The notes under the pieces were generated by a model. The model was given only the letters and a program-made list of their open reading frames with translations, made no database searches and was not told where the DNA came from. Below are positions 42,806 through 51,156 of a stretch of DNA of 64,000 bases, piece by piece. Source of the DNA: Candidatus Neomicrothrix sp. UBA2974 (GTDB lineage Bacteria; Actinomycetota; Acidimicrobiia; Acidimicrobiales; MedAcidi-G1); contig DEAU01000028.1 in assembly GCA_002348705.1 (NCBI GenBank), forward strand, positions 134,586 to 198,585, in the 5' to 3' direction. Made by a program: the position numbers and the translations under genes. Numbering within the stretch: position 1 is the stretch's first letter; every line of letters begins with the position of its first letter.

Positions 42806-43689
42806 GGATCGCGTGTTTGGGTCTTGGGCGAATGGGGTGGCACATGGCCGGCCACTTGGCGAACTTGGGGGAGGACTACAACATCGTGGTTTTCGACGTT
42901 GTCGAGGAACTCGGAGATCAGTGGGCTGCAGAGTTTCCGGGCACGACCGTGGACTCGGTCGCGTCAGCAGTCGCTGACGCACAGTTCATCATTACCTCCC
43001 TCCCATCAGATAAAGAGTTGGCAACAGTCGTGAAAGAGGCGCTAGTTGCTGTTGGACAGGAGGCAATTTGGATCGACCACTCCACCACGTCAGCAAAGAT
43101 TGCTCTTGAAACGGGTATTGAGGTTTCGGCAGTCGGCGGACACTTTCTCGATGGACCGGTGTCTGGCGGCGTCGATGGTGCCCGCCGAGGGACGCTTTCA
43201 GTAATGGTCGGTGGAGACCAGAACGCATTTGTTCAGGCTGAACCTCTTATCGGTACCTACGCCTCAAGGGTTCGACATATGGGACCGTCCGGAGCCGGAC
43301 AACTTACAAAGATGACGAATCAAATCTGTGTGGTTGGGCTCTGTCAGGCGCTTGCTGAAGGCCTCGATTTCGCATCTCGTGCCGGGCTCGATGTCGAGAA
43401 GGTGGTGGAGGCCATGCTGCAGGGCTCGTCGACTTCGTGGCAGATGGAGAATCGGGCCGACAAGATGCTTTCCGGAGAGTACGACTTTGGATTCTCGACG
43501 ACTCTCATGCGAAAGGACATAGGTCTGGTGCTCGATCAGGCATCTTCCATGGGTGTTTCGTTACCGGTCACGGCCTTAGTGGGTCAGTTCCTAGCGGATG
43601 TGGATGCAATGGGAGGAGCGGGTTGGGACTGGTGCAGCCTGATGGAGAGGCAACGGCGGTTTGCCCCCGATGGTCCTTCCTCCAGTTAG
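42802..43689 (+). CDS. 3-hydroxyisobutyrate dehydrogenase-like oxidoreductase
   Basis: A 295-residue beta-hydroxyacid dehydrogenase. The NAD(P) motif is LGLGRMG (residues 6-12), the substrate motif is DGPVSGG (118-123), and the catalytic lysine is about K170 (GAGQLTKMTNQ). It would interconvert 3-hydroxyisobutyrate or 3-hydroxypropionate with the semialdehyde handled by MmsA. It fits side-entry to, or overflow from, the thymine/uracil route. It is coupled to the DUF1185-type gene by an ATGA overlap. Confidence 0.92.
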   Translation: MRIACLGLGRMGWHMAGHLANLGEDYNIVVFDVVEELGDQWAAEFPGTTVDSVASAVADAQFIITSLPSDKELATVVKEALVAVGQEAIWIDHSTTSAKIALETGIEVSAVGGHFLDGPVSGGVDGARRGTLSVMVGGDQNAFVQAEPLIGTYASRVRHMGPSGAGQLTKMTNQICVVGLCQALAEGLDFASRAGLDVEKVVEAMLQGSSTSWQMENRADKMLSGEYDFGFSTTLMRKDIGLVLDQASSMGVSLPVTALVGQFLADVDAMGGAGWDWCSLMERQRRFAPDGPSSS

Positions 43690-43786
43690 AGGATCTTTTG
43701 AAAACGATGAAGACCGATTCTCGATCATCCAGTGTTTCTGGGATAGACCAAAAGGACGGTCCCCGAACGGTAGGGACCCGAGTCCG

Positions 43787-44668
43787 ATGATGCGCGGTGC
43801 GAAGGCGTTTCGCATGGTCGCGACTGTCCTCGTTTCGATCTTCCTGCTCGTCGCTATTTGGGAGGGCTATAAATGGATGGGAGGGGCAACTAACGGGACA
43901 TGGCCAGCCACCTCGCTCGAGCTCCCGGCATCCACCGACGACCTGACCATGCCCCATGCCGCTGATATAGCCGGCGAGTTATTTGAGGAGATTCGTGACG
44001 GTCGAGACCGCCTGCCTCTTTCGGTTTTCTTGATAAAGAAGGCCTGGTTCACCCTGCAGGAGGCTGCAATCGGTTTTGCGTTAGGGCTGACCATCGGTAC
44101 CGGACTCGCCGTGCTGATGTTGCGTTGGCGTGTCGCGGAGCGGGGATTGCTTCCATGGATCAACGTCTCGCAGACCGTGCCCCTGATCGCCTTGGCCCCC
44201 ATCATTGTCACCTGGGGGCGACAGCAGAATCTCCCGGACCTGTTGTCCATTTCGCTCATCGCCACCTACCTAACCTTCTTCCCGGTGGCGGTCAGTGCCC
44301 TACGCGGTCTGCAATCCCCGGACGACGCGCATGTCGAGTTGATGCGATCGTACGCTGCTCCATGGCGGACCGAGTTGGTGAAGCTGCGCCTTCCAGCCGC
44401 TCGGGCATATCTTTTTCCTGCATTGAAGATCGCTGCCACACTCAGTGTGGTGGGCGCCATCGTCGGTGAGATTTCGATTGGGACCAAGACTGGCTTAGGT
44501 CGGGCCATTCTCAACTATGCCCAGCGCTATGCAGTATTTCCCGAGCGCCTCTACGCCTCGGTCATCGGAGCAGCGGTCCTCGGCTTGGCCGTCTTTGGGT
44601 TAGTGAGTCTGGCCGAGCGTCTCGTGGTGACTCGTTCACAGGGCGCCGTTGAAGAGGTAGTCCGGTGA
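43787..44668 (+). CDS. ABC transporter permease (NitT/TauT type)
   Basis: About 293 residues with an N-terminal membrane helix, roughly 70 extracytoplasmic residues and then five hydrophobic segments. The EAA-like loop (SYAAPWRTELVKLRLPAARAY) contacts the ATPase. I chose the ATG at 43787 because the frame upstream of it has no membrane or family features. It forms one importer with the following ATPase, second permease and binding protein, all joined by overlapping codons. Confidence 0.87.
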   Translation: MMRGAKAFRMVATVLVSIFLLVAIWEGYKWMGGATNGTWPATSLELPASTDDLTMPHAADIAGELFEEIRDGRDRLPLSVFLIKKAWFTLQEAAIGFALGLTIGTGLAVLMLRWRVAERGLLPWINVSQTVPLIALAPIIVTWGRQQNLPDLLSISLIATYLTFFPVAVSALRGLQSPDDAHVELMRSYAAPWRTELVKLRLPAARAYLFPALKIAATLSVVGAIVGEISIGTKTGLGRAILNYAQRYAVFPERLYASVIGAAVLGLAVFGLVSLAERLVVTRSQGAVEEVVR

Positions 44669-45483
44669 CTGAAGCGGCTATTACCGTCGACGGTGTCGAC
44701 AAAGTCTTCAACGTCGGCAGCGCCGACGAGGTGGCGGCACTGGAGGGCATAGACCTGACAGTCCAACCCGGAGAGTTCGTGTCGCTGATCGGCCCGTCTG
44801 GCTGCGGTAAGTCGACTTTGCTTCGACTGGTTGGCGACCTTCTAGCCCCTTCTCGGGGGACGATCTCGGTTTTCGGCAAGACTGCCCATCAGGCGAGACT
44901 TGATCTGGATTACGGAATGGTGTTTCAGCATGCCGGTCTCTTCGACTGGCGGAGGGTCACCGCCAACATTGAGCTACCACTGGAACTTAGAGGCTGGTCA
45001 AAGGCCGACCGCGCCAGCAGGTCATCGAAGATGCTCGACCTAGTCAAGTTGTCCGAATTTGGCCGCCACTACCCTCGGCAACTAAGCGGGGGAATGCAGC
45101 AGCGGGTCTCTATCGCTCGGGCTCTTTCGTTTGAACCTCGCTTGCTCCTAATGGATGAGCCGTTCGGGGCGCTCGACGAGATGACCCGCGAACACATGCA
45201 GTTGGAGTTACTGGGTTTATGGCGTGAGACCGGAACCACGGTGGTTTTCGTGACCCACTCCATCTCCGAGGCAGCCTTCCTATCGAATCGGGTGGTAGTG
45301 CTCTCGCCACGGCCTGGGCGGATCCACTCGGTGGTAGATATCGACCTGGGAGACCGGGATGACGACACTCGAGAGGATCCGGCGTTTTTCGCCAAGGCAA
45401 CGGAGATCCGTGAGGCACTTCGTGCCGTAGAATCCTTCGGAGAGGTTGACGGCCGGTCCCACAACGATCGGACCGAAATCTGA
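44665..45483 (+). CDS. ABC transporter ATPase (NitT/TauT/SsuB type)
   Basis: A 272-residue ATPase. Walker A is GPSGCGKSTLLR, the signature is LSGGMQQRVSIARAL, Walker B is LLLMDEPFGALDE, and the switch histidine is in VTHSISEAAFLSNR. This matches TauB/SsuB/ThiZ-type subunits. It starts with GTG overlapping the permease stop (GTGA), and its TGA overlaps the next ATG by one base. Confidence 0.93.
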   Translation: MTEAAITVDGVDKVFNVGSADEVAALEGIDLTVQPGEFVSLIGPSGCGKSTLLRLVGDLLAPSRGTISVFGKTAHQARLDLDYGMVFQHAGLFDWRRVTANIELPLELRGWSKADRASRSSKMLDLVKLSEFGRHYPRQLSGGMQQRVSIARALSFEPRLLLMDEPFGALDEMTREHMQLELLGLWRETGTTVVFVTHSISEAAFLSNRVVVLSPRPGRIHSVVDIDLGDRDDDTREDPAFFAKATEIREALRAVESFGEVDGRSHNDRTEI

Positions 45484-46295
45484 TGCTGGTTCGCCTGCGC
45501 ATCGCAGCGATTGGATTAGGACCGGCGCTACTGGTCGGTGCGGGTGGCCTCTTGCTCTGGGAAGGACTAGTGCGGGGCTTAGGCATCCGCGAGTTCCTCC
45601 TGCCCAGGCCGACATCGATTCTCGGACAACTGATCGACCACTGGCCGACGCTCCGCCACGCGGGATGGGAGACCGGCCGTATTGCAGTAAGCGGCCTGAT
45701 GGTCGGTGTCCTAGCTGGCGTGGTTCTGGCACTTGTAACCACCCGTTTCAGGACCCTCAACGAGGGCCTTACGCCACTGGCCGTTGCTGTCAACGCCACG
45801 CCAATTGTGGCTCTCGCCCCAATCTTCAACGCCTGGTTCGGTATCACGGGGATGCTCAGCAACCAAGCCGTTGTTGTCGCCGTCGTGTTCTTTCCAGTAT
45901 TCATCAATACAGCCCGAGGCCTCACTGAGGTTCATCCCGACGAGGTTGAACTAATGCGGTCCTACGCGGCCTCCGAATGGACAATCTTGCGAGAGGTCCG
46001 TATCCCCAACGCTCTGCCATTTTTCGCCAACGCCCTGCGGGTGGTGGCACCCTTGTCGGTGATTGCCGCGATCGTTGCCGAGTACTTCGGCGGTCCGCAG
46101 GACCGCATCGGTAATGTGATCACGTCGAACGCCGGTTTTGCGAGATACGACGTTGCATGGGCTGCCATCGCGGTGGCTTCGGCCGTTGGTCTCGTACTGT
46201 TCGCTGTAGCCCTGTTCGTCGAGCGCGTCAGCATGCCCTGGCGATTGGTGACTGGGAACGGCGATTCTATGACAACCCCCGGGAGGGAAACATGA
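45483..46295 (+). CDS. ABC transporter permease (NitT/TauT type), second
   Basis: A 270-residue permease with six hydrophobic segments and an EAA loop (SYAASEWTILREVRIPNALPF) nearly parallel to that of the first permease. The two probably form a heterodimer in the membrane. Its start and stop overlap both neighbours (TGATG and ATGA), so all four importer genes are one translational unit. Confidence 0.92.
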   Translation: MLVRLRIAAIGLGPALLVGAGGLLLWEGLVRGLGIREFLLPRPTSILGQLIDHWPTLRHAGWETGRIAVSGLMVGVLAGVVLALVTTRFRTLNEGLTPLAVAVNATPIVALAPIFNAWFGITGMLSNQAVVVAVVFFPVFINTARGLTEVHPDEVELMRSYAASEWTILREVRIPNALPFFANALRVVAPLSVIAAIVAEYFGGPQDRIGNVITSNAGFARYDVAWAAIAVASAVGLVLFAVALFVERVSMPWRLVTGNGDSMTTPGRET

Positions 46296-47413
46296 AGAAG
46301 AGATGGACCTACAGGCTGCTAGCTGTATTGGCGGCCATGACATTGTTTGCCGCGGCGTGTGGCAGTGACGAGGCTGCTGTAGGCACTGGCGACTGCGACA
46401 CCGTTGATTCAGTGTCGTTGCAGTTGCAGTGGGTGACTCAGGCCCAGTTCGCTGGTTATTTCGCTGCGGTGGATGAGGGCATCTACGAGAAGTACTGCTT
46501 GGACGTGACAATCCGTGAGGGTGGCGTCGACATCGTTCCCCAGCAGCAACTGGCTTCGGGAGCGGTCGACTTCGCCGTGTCTTGGGTGCCTAAGGCTCTC
46601 GTCTCTCGAGAGGAGGGCATGAATATCGTCAACGTGGCCCAGGTGTTCCAGCGTTCTGGCACCCTGCAGGTCTCGTGGGCTGATTCCGGTATCGATAGTC
46701 CAGAGGACTTGGCTGGCAAGTTGGTTGGAAACTGGGGCTGGGGCAACGAGTTCGAGCTTCTTGCTGGATCTCGCAAGGCCGGTCTTGACCCGTCCAGCGA
46801 CTATGAACTGGTCCAGCAGAGCTTTGACATGCTCGCGTTGCTCAACGGAGAGATTGACGCTGCTCAGGCAATGATCTACAACGAGTACGCGCAGATGCTA
46901 GAAGCGACCAACCCGGCTACCGGGAAGCTCTACACAGAGGACGATCTGTCGGTCATCGACTGGAATGACGTTGGTACGGCCATGCTCCAGGACGCCATTT
47001 GGGCTGACGGAGCGCGTTTGGCCGACGAAAGTTATGCCGACATCACAGAGCGGTTCGTGGCTGGCTCGCTTGAGGGCTGGATGTTCTGTCGTGACAACAG
47101 CGCCGACTGTGTTGAGATCGTGCTGAACAACGGCTCGGCTCTGGGTGCATCCCACCAGGCTTGGCAGATGAATGAGATCAACGGTCTGATTTGGCCGTCG
47201 CCCGACGGGGTTGGCGTGATGGACTCGGACCTATGGGCACAGACCATCGGCGTCTCCACAAGTGAGTCGATCTTGGCCTCACCTCCAGACTCCGGTGCTC
47301 ATTCCACGGTTTACGCCGAGGCGGCCGTTGAACTACTCAAGAATCGAGGCATGGACACCACTGGAAAGAACTGGCGACGGGTGGAAGTCACGCTCAATCC
47401 AGGCGGCGAGTAG
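46292..47413 (+). CDS. ABC transporter substrate-binding lipoprotein (NMT1/THI5-like)
   Basis: A 373-residue NMT1/THI5-like binding protein with a lipoprotein signal (MKKRWTYRLLAVLAAM, then FAAAC). The mature part opens SVSLQLQWVTQAQFAGYFAA, the style of binding proteins for hydroxymethylpyrimidine and related pyrimidines. With a dihydropyrimidinase cluster directly upstream, a pyrimidine, dihydropyrimidine or hydantoin cargo is likely. A GGGAGG ribosome site precedes the ATG. A strong hairpin lies 55 bases after the stop. Confidence 0.92.
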   Translation: MKKRWTYRLLAVLAAMTLFAAACGSDEAAVGTGDCDTVDSVSLQLQWVTQAQFAGYFAAVDEGIYEKYCLDVTIREGGVDIVPQQQLASGAVDFAVSWVPKALVSREEGMNIVNVAQVFQRSGTLQVSWADSGIDSPEDLAGKLVGNWGWGNEFELLAGSRKAGLDPSSDYELVQQSFDMLALLNGEIDAAQAMIYNEYAQMLEATNPATGKLYTEDDLSVIDWNDVGTAMLQDAIWADGARLADESYADITERFVAGSLEGWMFCRDNSADCVEIVLNNGSALGASHQAWQMNEINGLIWPSPDGVGVMDSDLWAQTIGVSTSESILASPPDSGAHSTVYAEAAVELLKNRGMDTTGKNWRRVEVTLNPGGE

Positions 47414-47467
47414 CCGTAGCAGTGAGGTGCGGCCGGTTCGGCTGTGCCCTGACATCCTTCCGGGATT

Positions 47468-47505
47468 GCCGGGTGACCTGGCCTTTGATGGTCAGGTCAC
47501 CCGGC
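47468..47505 (+). terminator. perfect 13-bp stem hairpin ending the pyrimidine cluster
   Basis: Arms GCCGGGTGACCTG (47468-47480) and CAGGTCACCCGGC (47493-47505) pair perfectly around a 12-base loop. No T-run follows, so it may be a Rho-assisted or U-less terminator, or an mRNA-stabilising 3' structure, for the long rightward operon. Confidence 0.7.
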
Positions 47506-47591
47506 CCCGGCTGGGGTAAGTCTTGTGGTTAGAAAGAATCGGGCCGCTGCGAATGGCTTGCAAGAGCCGGACCGCGGGACAGGATTGACCA

Positions 47592-48206
47592 GTGAATGGA
47601 TGGCTGAAGCGTTCCGCGTCGATCGTTTTGGGCTTAGTGCTTTTCGGTACCGGCGTGGCGTCAATGTTCTTGGCGGACTTCGGCGTCGGACCGTGGGACG
47701 TTCTGCACGATGCTATTGCGGGGATTCTCGGTCGCCGGCCAGGCACGGTGCATGTCGGTATTGGTGTGGCTCTTTTCGGGGTCGTTATGGCGGCCCGTCA
47801 ACCGATCGGACCGGGCACGGTGGCCAACGTGCTGATCATTGGCACCACTGTCAACGCGGTCCTCGCCGTCGTTGACGCGCCAGAGATTCTCGCGGTTCGC
47901 ATCTTCTTGATGGTCGCCGGCCCCCTGTTGGTGGCCTTCGGCTCCATGCTCTACATCGGAGCTGGCATTGGTATTGGGGTGCGCGACGGGCTCATGACCG
48001 CCCTGGTTGACGCGGGTCTGAGTCTCCGGGCAGCCCGTACCCTCGTAGAGGCCACAGTCCTGGTCTTAGGAGCGCTTCTTGGCGGTTCTTACGGACTTGG
48101 CACAGTTATTTTCGCCGCACTGGTTGGACCGGCCTTTCAGTTCTTTCGGGACCGCGTCTGGGCCGGCCTGCCCGAGCCCCCCGGCATTGTCTACCGCCGA
48201 TCATGA
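47592..48206 (+). CDS. YczE/YitT-like integral membrane protein
   Basis: A 204-residue membrane protein with about five hydrophobic segments. The opening GTGVASMFLADFGVGPWDVLHDA and the repeated glycine-rich GAGIGIGVRDGLMTAL are characteristic of the YczE/YyaS/YitT-type family of unknown function. The GTG start follows GGACAGG. It stands between the pyrimidine cluster's terminator hairpin and a drug exporter, and nothing links it to either. Confidence 0.82.
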   Translation: MNGWLKRSASIVLGLVLFGTGVASMFLADFGVGPWDVLHDAIAGILGRRPGTVHVGIGVALFGVVMAARQPIGPGTVANVLIIGTTVNAVLAVVDAPEILAVRIFLMVAGPLLVAFGSMLYIGAGIGIGVRDGLMTALVDAGLSLRAARTLVEATVLVLGALLGGSYGLGTVIFAALVGPAFQFFRDRVWAGLPEPPGIVYRRS

Positions 48207-48300
48207 GGGATCTCGCTGGGGCAAAAGGAGCTGTCGACAGAGCCTTTTCCTGCGCTCCGATCCCCTTTTCTCTGAGCTGCAGGGTGGTCGATTACGACCT

Positions 48301-48316
48301 GACCGAGTGATCGGTC
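48301..48316. promoter_or_regulatory. inverted repeat upstream of the MFS exporter
   Basis: GACCGAGTGATCGGTC: six-base arms GACCGA / TCGGTC around GTGA, 58 bases before the exporter start. It could be an operator for an unlinked repressor. No regulator gene is adjacent. Confidence 0.35.
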
Positions 48317-48374
48317 GGAGAGGCGATTTAGGCCGCTTCGTATAGTTTCGGACTCCACCCCTAGCGTCGCAAAG

Positions 48375-49832
48375 GTGGATCGGGAGACCGGGGTGCCCCC
48401 GACGGCAAGTAGTTCGGAGGGACCCCTGGGTGATTCGGTAGATCGACGGTCCTGGATAGCGTTGGCCGTGTCGACGCTGGCCGCCCTGCTGACCACCATT
48501 GACATCTCTATCGTTAACGTGGCCTTTCCCTCCATGCGTCGAGATCTCGATGCGACCGAGTCAGGGCTCTCGTGGGTGTTGTCGGGCTACTCAATCGCCT
48601 CAGGAGCATTCCTGCTGTTGTCTGGTCGGCTGGCCGATCAGAAAGGCCGTCGGCGCCTGTTCCTGATCGGGGTGTTGGTGTTCGTGGGCGGTTCACTCCT
48701 GTCAGGCTTGGCTACGAGTACAGGCCAACTAATTGCAGCCCGGGTGGTTCAGGGAGTCGGTGCATCGATCCTCGGTCCGGCCTCGCTGGCAATGATCCTT
48801 CCCGAATTTCCTGTGTCTCGTCGATCTCTGGTCATTGCCGTTTGGGGCGCTTCAGCAGCCCTCGGCGCTGCCATCGGCCCAAGTATGGGGGCGCTATTGA
48901 TCGACAGCCTGTCTTGGCGCTGGATCTTCTTCGTCAATGTTCCTATAGGAGCATTGGTTTTGACCGCCACACCGCGGTTTGTTCGCGAGAGCTATGACCC
49001 AGAATCCCGAGGTGGTTTCGACATGGTCGGCGTGCCTGCGGGGACGTTCGGTGTAGCCCTCATCCTGCTGGCTGTCGTGCAGGGCGAGCAATGGGGCTAC
49101 CGCTCGGCCGCCATGCTGGTCTCACTAGTAGTAGGCCTCGCCCTCGTCGGGTTGCTTCTCGTTCGCTCGGCTCGACATCCGAACCCCTTGCTCGACCTGT
49201 CCCTGTTTCGAATCCGGTCTTTCTGGTCAGCGGGTGTAGGCCAAGTGTTCTTCATCACCGCCTTCATGGCCACCATCCTCTTTCAAACCCTCACCCTTCA
49301 GGACCTTTGGGGCTGGTCGGTGTTGGCTGCCGGCTTCGGAGTGGTCCCGGGGCCGGCTACTGCGGCGTTGCTAGGTGGACTGGTGGGATCAATTGTCGAC
49401 CGGATCGGCCATCGCAACATATTGGTTTTCGGCGCCCTGATGGCTGCAGTCAACGGGATTTGGCTGCGGTTGACGGTTGGCATGGAATCGTCATGGGCCA
49501 CCACGATCCTGCCCGCTCAACTCTTCCTTGGTGTGGGCGTAGCCTGCTCGTTCGCGACCTACTCTTCGCTTGGCATGCGGGACGTGCCTACGGCCCGCTT
49601 CGCGACAGCCAGTGCCACCTTGCGAACACTCGGGGCTATTGGTTTTGCGTCTGGAGTCTCGATCGCCATAGCAGTCTTCTCTTCGGCCCGGCACCTAGGA
49701 CTTCTGGCTGCACACCACCGGGTGTGGGTACTCCTGACAGGGATCTTCGCTACGGGTGCCGTCTTCTGCGTTCTGGCCTGTCCGGGTACCCGGCAGTCCG
49801 CCGCGGACGGAGCTAACGGGTCGGCAGGTTGA
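48375..49832 (+). CDS. MFS drug exporter (EmrB/QacA, DHA2 type)
   Basis: A 485-residue transporter with about fourteen hydrophobic segments. Family motifs are visible: TIDISIVNVAFPSM in the first helix, SGRLADQKGRRRLF in loop 2-3, and RVVQGVGASILGPASLAMI (motif B). DHA2 exporters use the proton gradient to expel hydrophobic compounds or metabolites. The GTG start at 48375 lacks a clear ribosome site, and a later in-frame start is possible. It stands alone. Confidence 0.9.
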   Translation: MDRETGVPPTASSSEGPLGDSVDRRSWIALAVSTLAALLTTIDISIVNVAFPSMRRDLDATESGLSWVLSGYSIASGAFLLLSGRLADQKGRRRLFLIGVLVFVGGSLLSGLATSTGQLIAARVVQGVGASILGPASLAMILPEFPVSRRSLVIAVWGASAALGAAIGPSMGALLIDSLSWRWIFFVNVPIGALVLTATPRFVRESYDPESRGGFDMVGVPAGTFGVALILLAVVQGEQWGYRSAAMLVSLVVGLALVGLLLVRSARHPNPLLDLSLFRIRSFWSAGVGQVFFITAFMATILFQTLTLQDLWGWSVLAAGFGVVPGPATAALLGGLVGSIVDRIGHRNILVFGALMAAVNGIWLRLTVGMESSWATTILPAQLFLGVGVACSFATYSSLGMRDVPTARFATASATLRTLGAIGFASGVSIAIAVFSSARHLGLLAAHHRVWVLLTGIFATGAVFCVLACPGTRQSAADGANGSAG

Positions 49833-49843
49833 TCGACTGGCTG

Positions 49844-51103
49844 TCAGGCGGCCCGACCGAGGTCGATTGGCAGCACTTCGTGGCCCCGAAGGATGATCCG
49901 GGCGTTGTAGGTCGGTTCGCCGGCTAGGGCCAGATCGGGAAAGCGCCGCACGAGCCGAGTGACGGCGATCTCACCTTCCATGCGGGCTAGTGCCGCTCCC
50001 AGACAGTGGTGGACGCCGCTACCGAACGACACGTGTCGGTTGGCATCCGCCCGGGTGACGATCAATTCGTCGGCGTCGTCGCCCCAGAAACGAGGGTCAC
50101 GGTTGGCGCTGCCCAGCGCCGTAAGAACCATTTCACCGGCCGGGACCTCGACACCAGCAATCTCTACGTTGTGCATCATCCGTCGACCTGAGGTTTGAAC
50201 CGGACTGTCGTAACGAAGCAGTTCGTCGGCAATTGTCTGGTCGACCGAGCTGTCGGTGCAGACCAGTTCAAGTTGGTCAGGGTGGCGGAGCAGGGCGTAG
50301 GTGCCGTTCCCAATCAGGTTGACTGTGGTCTCGTGTCCTGCCACGAAGAGTAGAGAGGTCATAGACAACAACTCTTCCTCGCTCATCCGGTCGCCCTCTT
50401 CTTCAACCTGGACTAAATCGGTCAAGAGGTCCTCAGCCGGTTCGCGCCGCTTCCATGCGATTGCGTCACGCAGGTAGGCCTCCATGTTTTCGCCGCCCTT
50501 GATGGCAGCGTCGACCTGTTCCGGCGAAAGGTAGGGCTCCAGAGTTTGGGTTAGGGCGTGCGACCACGCACGGACACGCACTATGTCGGCCTCGGGTAGA
50601 CCGAGCATGTCGTGGATTACTGCGAAAGGGATTACGAAGGCGTAGTCGGCGATCAGGTCGATGCCGCGGTCGGATCGAATAGCCAACTCATTCAGAAGGT
50701 CATCCACGATGGACACGGTGCGTTCGCGCATCCGGGCCACCGAGCGAGGGGTGAAGGTACGCTGCACCAACTTTCGCAACCGAGTGTGGTCGGGTGGATC
50801 GAGGCCCAGAATGGACGGAGGTCGGTCCTCGCCCCGATTGCGGAGTTCCTTCATGTGAGCTGGGAGATCTTCAGACGTCTCGAAGCGGCGGACCGACGTA
50901 TGCGGGTCACGCAGGACTTGGTGAACGTCGTCATATCGGCTGGCAATCAGGACACCGAGAGCGTTGCGATGGACAGGATCTTCGTCGCGAAGGTGGGCGT
51001 AGGTCGGGTAAGGGTCGACCATGAAATCCGGATCGAAGGGGTTCCATGAAGGTTTGTTGAGCGATCCGTGAGGAGCCTTTATCGGATCGCTGGCGCGGTT
51101 CAT
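49844..51103 (-). CDS. cytochrome P450 (no. 4)
   Basis: A 419-residue P450. The haem loop SFGSGVHHCLG gives the axial cysteine at about residue 367, VAGHETT is a normal I-helix and ADELLRYD carries the K-helix ExxR. NPFDPDFMVDPYPTYAHLR is the usual opening of soluble actinobacterial P450s. It lies 53 bases downstream of the Fe-S flavoprotein gene on the same strand and may use electrons from it, but no classical ferredoxin is seen. It is distinct from P450s 1-3. Confidence 0.93.
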   Translation of the reverse strand: MNRASDPIKAPHGSLNKPSWNPFDPDFMVDPYPTYAHLRDEDPVHRNALGVLIASRYDDVHQVLRDPHTSVRRFETSEDLPAHMKELRNRGEDRPPSILGLDPPDHTRLRKLVQRTFTPRSVARMRERTVSIVDDLLNELAIRSDRGIDLIADYAFVIPFAVIHDMLGLPEADIVRVRAWSHALTQTLEPYLSPEQVDAAIKGGENMEAYLRDAIAWKRREPAEDLLTDLVQVEEEGDRMSEEELLSMTSLLFVAGHETTVNLIGNGTYALLRHPDQLELVCTDSSVDQTIADELLRYDSPVQTSGRRMMHNVEIAGVEVPAGEMVLTALGSANRDPRFWGDDADELIVTRADANRHVSFGSGVHHCLGAALARMEGEIAVTRLVRRFPDLALAGEPTYNARIILRGHEVLPIDLGRAA

Positions 51104-51156
51104 GGCGCGGACGCTACCGACGGATTCGTTGGCAGTCCGAAGCGGGCTGCGCTATC

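Noticed and set aside
43706..43790. 28-codon frame before the first NitT-type permease
   Set aside because: Very short, Ser/Arg-rich, no family features; it is more likely leader sequence.
48203..48310. Short frame starting at the end of the YczE-like gene
   Set aside because: About 35 codons, no ribosome site, ordinary composition and overlap with the inverted repeat region.
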